Assembly: GCA_024641895.1 (NCBI GenBank)
Contig: JAHECE010000053.1
Location: 6,047-12,970, forward strand
Length of the DNA: 6,924 bases
Reading direction: 5' to 3'
Origin: Actinomycetales bacterium
Lineage (GTDB): Bacteria; Actinomycetota; Actinomycetes; Actinomycetales; JAHECE01
Below are positions 5,521 through 6,924 of the stretch, piece by piece. Below the pieces are notes generated by a model that worked only from the letters and a program-made list of their open reading frames with translations, made no database searches and had not been told where the DNA came from. Made by a program: the position numbers and the translations under genes. Each line of letters opens with the position of its first letter. The stretch's first letter is position 1.

Positions 5521-5583
5521 GGTCAACGGGCTGACCTTGGAGTAGCGGTGCTGAAGCACCCGTACCGCTAGGCTTCGGTCAGC
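5521..5583. repeat. Composite inverted repeat between carD and the lpqE-like gene
   Basis: Several nested symmetries share this 63-nt stretch. GGTCA (5521-5525) and TGACC (5532-5536) form an inverted repeat with a six-base spacer. GCTGACC (5530-5536) is complementary to GGTCAGC (5577-5583). Within that pair TAGCGGT (5543-5549) is complementary to ACCGCTA (5564-5570). Innermost, GGTGC (5547-5551) pairs with GCACC (5556-5560) around TGAA. It could be a dimer operator, or a long hairpin if transcribed. The position between divergent genes favours a control role. Confidence 0.6.
5569..5574 (+). promoter_or_regulatory. Possible -10 element for the lpqE-like gene
   Basis: TAGGCT fits the TANNNT pattern used by actinobacterial housekeeping sigma factors and would give a leader of about 28 nt ahead of the GTG at 5609. 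It overlaps the right arm of the composite inverted repeat, so a bound repressor could block it. No good -35 hexamer is seen 16-18 nt upstream. Confidence 0.3.
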
Positions 5584-5608
5584 ACACGTCGACGACGAAG
5601 GAGCGCCC

Positions 5609-6097
5609 GTGGCCCGCTCAGCACGCCTGTCCCGCCTCGCCGTGATCGCGACCACCGGCCTAGCGCTCGCCCTGGCCGGCTGCTCGCCGATCACGACCGC
5701 CAAGCCCTACGCCGCGAGCGACGGTATTCGGGTGCAGCTGGGAGACCAGGTCAGGGGCCAGAACCTCATGATCGTCACCGGTGCCGAGGGCGAGGCCGGC
5801 CTTCTTCTCGGCGGCCTCGTCAACGACGGCTCCACGGCTACGAATGTCACCGTGACCGTGGGGTCCGAGACGGTCCGGCTTGCGATCGACGCCGGTGAGA
5901 CGGTCCTGCTCAGCGCTCCTGACGCGACGCCGACGTCGACGCTCGGCGTCGAGGAGGTCCTGATCGCGTCCGTCCCGGGCGCTCCAGGCTCCCTCGCCGA
6001 CGTGCGGCTCGAGACCCCGGAGGCCGGCTCGGTGACGGTCGGCGTCCCGATCCTCGACGGAACACTCGGGTCGTACGAGGCGCTCCTCCCCGAGTAG
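5609..6097 (+). CDS. Putative lipoprotein in the lpqE position next to carD
   Basis: 162 residues from GTG 5609, preceded by AAGGAG (5598-5603) at five bases. The signal peptide (basic start, hydrophobic ALALA) ends in the lipobox LAGC with C25, so it is probably exported and lipid-anchored. The mature part opens SPITTAKPYAASDGI and continues with alternating strands (NLMIVT, GLLLGGLVNDG, NVTVTVG, VRLAIDAGETVLL, GSVTVGVPILDG), consistent with a small all-beta, possibly immunoglobulin-like domain. In M. tuberculosis the lipoprotein gene lpqE is likewise divergent from carD, and LpqE has the same layout of lipobox, beta domain, and a final V-T-V-x-V-P-I segment. I infer orthology from position and architecture and leave the symbol blank because sequence identity by eye is low. 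No catalytic motif is seen. Confidence 0.85.
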   Translation: MARSARLSRLAVIATTGLALALAGCSPITTAKPYAASDGIRVQLGDQVRGQNLMIVTGAEGEAGLLLGGLVNDGSTATNVTVTVGSETVRLAIDAGETVLLSAPDATPTSTLGVEEVLIASVPGAPGSLADVRLETPEAGSVTVGVPILDGTLGSYEALLPE

Positions 6098-6146
6098 CGA
6101 CGATCGCACCCCGGTCGATCCGCCACTGACGGACCCCGGACACTCC

Positions 6147-6167
6147 CGCCCGACGAGCGGTCGGGCG
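6147..6167. terminator. Strong hairpin between convergent lpqE-like and regX3 genes
   Basis: CGCCCGAC (6147-6154) and GTCGGGCG (6160-6167) form a perfect eight-base-pair stem with a GAGCG loop. It lies 50 nt past the lpqE-like stop and 7 nt past the regX3 stop, so it could end both transcripts. It lacks a T-tract, as is common for actinobacterial terminators. Confidence 0.6.
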
Positions 6168-6174
6168 TGCGCCT

Positions 6175-6870
6175 TCAGGCCTCGCGCGGGTCGACCATCT
6201 TGTACCCGAGGCCGCGCACCGTGAGCAGAGTGGTCGGCTCGCCGGGCGCCGCCTCGACCTTCGCGCGCAGCCGCTTCACGTGGACGTCGAGCGTCTTCGT
6301 GTCGCCGACGTAGCCGGCGCCCCACACCCGATCGATGAGCTGGCCGCGGGTGAGCACCCGGCCAGGGTTGCGCAGGAACATCTCGAGGAGCTCGAACTCC
6401 TTGAGCGTGAACGGCGTCTCCTCGCCCCGGACCCGCACGACGTGCTGGTCCACGTCCATCTCGACGCCGCCGACCTGGAGGGTCGACGGCATGAGGTCGT
6501 CCTCGACCGGCGCGCCACGACGTAGGACGGCGCGTATGCGCGCCACGAGCTCCCGGTAGGAGTACGGCTTCGTCACGTAGTCGTCGGCACCGAGCTCGAG
6601 CCCGACCACCTTGTCGATCTCGGTGTCCTTGGCCGTGAGCATGATGACCGGGACGGACCCCCGACGGCGCAGCTCGCGGCAGACCTCCGTGCCCGGCAGG
6701 CCGGGCAGCATGAGGTCCAGGAGGACGAGGTCGATCCCACCGCGGTCGAACGCCACGAGTGCAGCACGGCCGTCCTCGACCGCGACGACCTCGAAACCGT
6801 CCCGGGACAGCTGGTACGTCAGTGGCTCACGGTAGGACTCTTCGTCCTCGACCAGCAGGATCCGGCTCAC
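6175..6870 (-). CDS. regX3: Two-component response regulator, RegX3 type (OmpR/PhoB family)
   Basis: DNA-binding regulator of a phosphate-type two-component system. The 231-residue protein starts at GTG 6870. The receiver domain (1-118) has the acidic pair E8/D9 in LLVEDEES, the phospho-acceptor D52 in LVLLDLMLPG, T79 in IMLTAKD and K101 in DYVTKPYS. The winged-helix domain (about 130-228) has FTLKEFELLEMFLRNPGRVL and the recognition region GDTKTLDVHVKRLRAK, ending LLTVRGLGYKM. DTEIDKVVGLELGADDYVTK and TRGQLIDRVWGAGYVGDTKT match mycobacterial RegX3 almost exactly, which separates it from MtrA, PrrA and PhoP. In relatives it is phosphorylated by SenX3 and governs phosphate-starvation genes. 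The GTG overlaps the TGA of the upstream reading frame by four bases (GTGA), placing it second in a senX3-regX3 operon. Confidence 0.95.
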   Translation of the reverse strand: MSRILLVEDEESYREPLTYQLSRDGFEVVAVEDGRAALVAFDRGGIDLVLLDLMLPGLPGTEVCRELRRRGSVPVIMLTAKDTEIDKVVGLELGADDYVTKPYSYRELVARIRAVLRRGAPVEDDLMPSTLQVGGVEMDVDQHVVRVRGEETPFTLKEFELLEMFLRNPGRVLTRGQLIDRVWGAGYVGDTKTLDVHVKRLRAKVEAAPGEPTTLLTVRGLGYKMVDPREA

Positions 6871-6924
6871 GTGCTCTCACCCTCGGTCTCGTCGGTCACA
6901 CGGTCGGGCATGTCCTCGTCGTCG
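6867..6924 (-). CDS. C-terminal end of an upstream gene, presumably sensor kinase SenX3 (cut by window edge)
   Basis: Reading the minus strand in from 6923 gives DDEDMPDRVTDETEGEST and a TGA at 6869-6867 that overlaps the regX3 GTG. The acidic hydrophilic tail is the kind often found after the ATPase domain of a histidine kinase. The four-base overlap is typical of kinase-regulator pairs, and senX3 is the gene before regX3 in related genomes. Eighteen residues without a motif cannot prove identity, so the assignment rests on context. One other frame also stays open for about 15 codons before its own stop. Confidence 0.6.
   Translation of the reverse strand, partial: DDEDMPDRVTDETEGEST

Noticed and set aside
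5521..5530. GGTCAACGGG as a PHO-box half-site for RegX3
   Set aside because: It departs from the consensus at the sixth position and no properly spaced direct repeat follows. The inverted arrangement also differs from PHO boxes.

Overview
The window is a stretch of ordinary chromosome from a very GC-rich Gram-positive actinobacterium, most likely a member of the Micrococcales (a Cellulomonas-like genus is my best guess). Signs are the strong G/C bias at third codon positions, frequent GTG starts, the CarD protein typical of actinobacteria, the RegX3-type regulator and several lipobox proteins. No phage, insertion sequence, CRISPR array, tRNA or rRNA is visible.

Layout from left to right: (1) the first 263 codons of cysteinyl-tRNA synthetase on the minus strand (1-789, cut by the left edge); (2) a short divergent intergenic region with nested inverted repeats (790-906); (3) a four-gene plus-strand block: a methylated-DNA-protein cysteine methyltransferase, overlapped by a shikimate-dehydrogenase-like gene of the Haemophilus HI0607 type, then two small lipoproteins that look like diverged paralogues (907-3586); (4) a GC hairpin between convergent genes; (5) a minus-strand carD-ispD-ispF operon (5440-3665); (6) a divergent control region with a composite inverted repeat (5441-5608); (7) a plus-strand lipoprotein in the position of mycobacterial lpqE (5609-6097); (8) a terminator-like hairpin; (9) a minus-strand regX3-type response regulator (6870-6175), whose start overlaps the stop of an upstream gene, presumably the senX3 sensor kinase, of which only the last 18 codons are present.

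Functionally the window combines RNA polymerase control (CarD), two non-consecutive steps of the MEP isoprenoid pathway (IspD, IspF), cysteine charging of tRNA (CysS), DNA alkylation repair (Ogt-type) and a phosphate-type two-component system (RegX3/SenX3). In Mycobacterium tuberculosis lpqE, carD, ispD, ispF and cysS are adjacent in that order. Here the order is kept, but the oppositely oriented block of ogt, SDH-like gene and two lipoproteins sits between ispF and cysS. That block, the paralogous lipoprotein pair, the inverted repeats in the two divergent control regions, and Glu at the CarD position corresponding to M. tuberculosis Arg47 are the main points worth a second look. I see no convincing novel multi-gene system.
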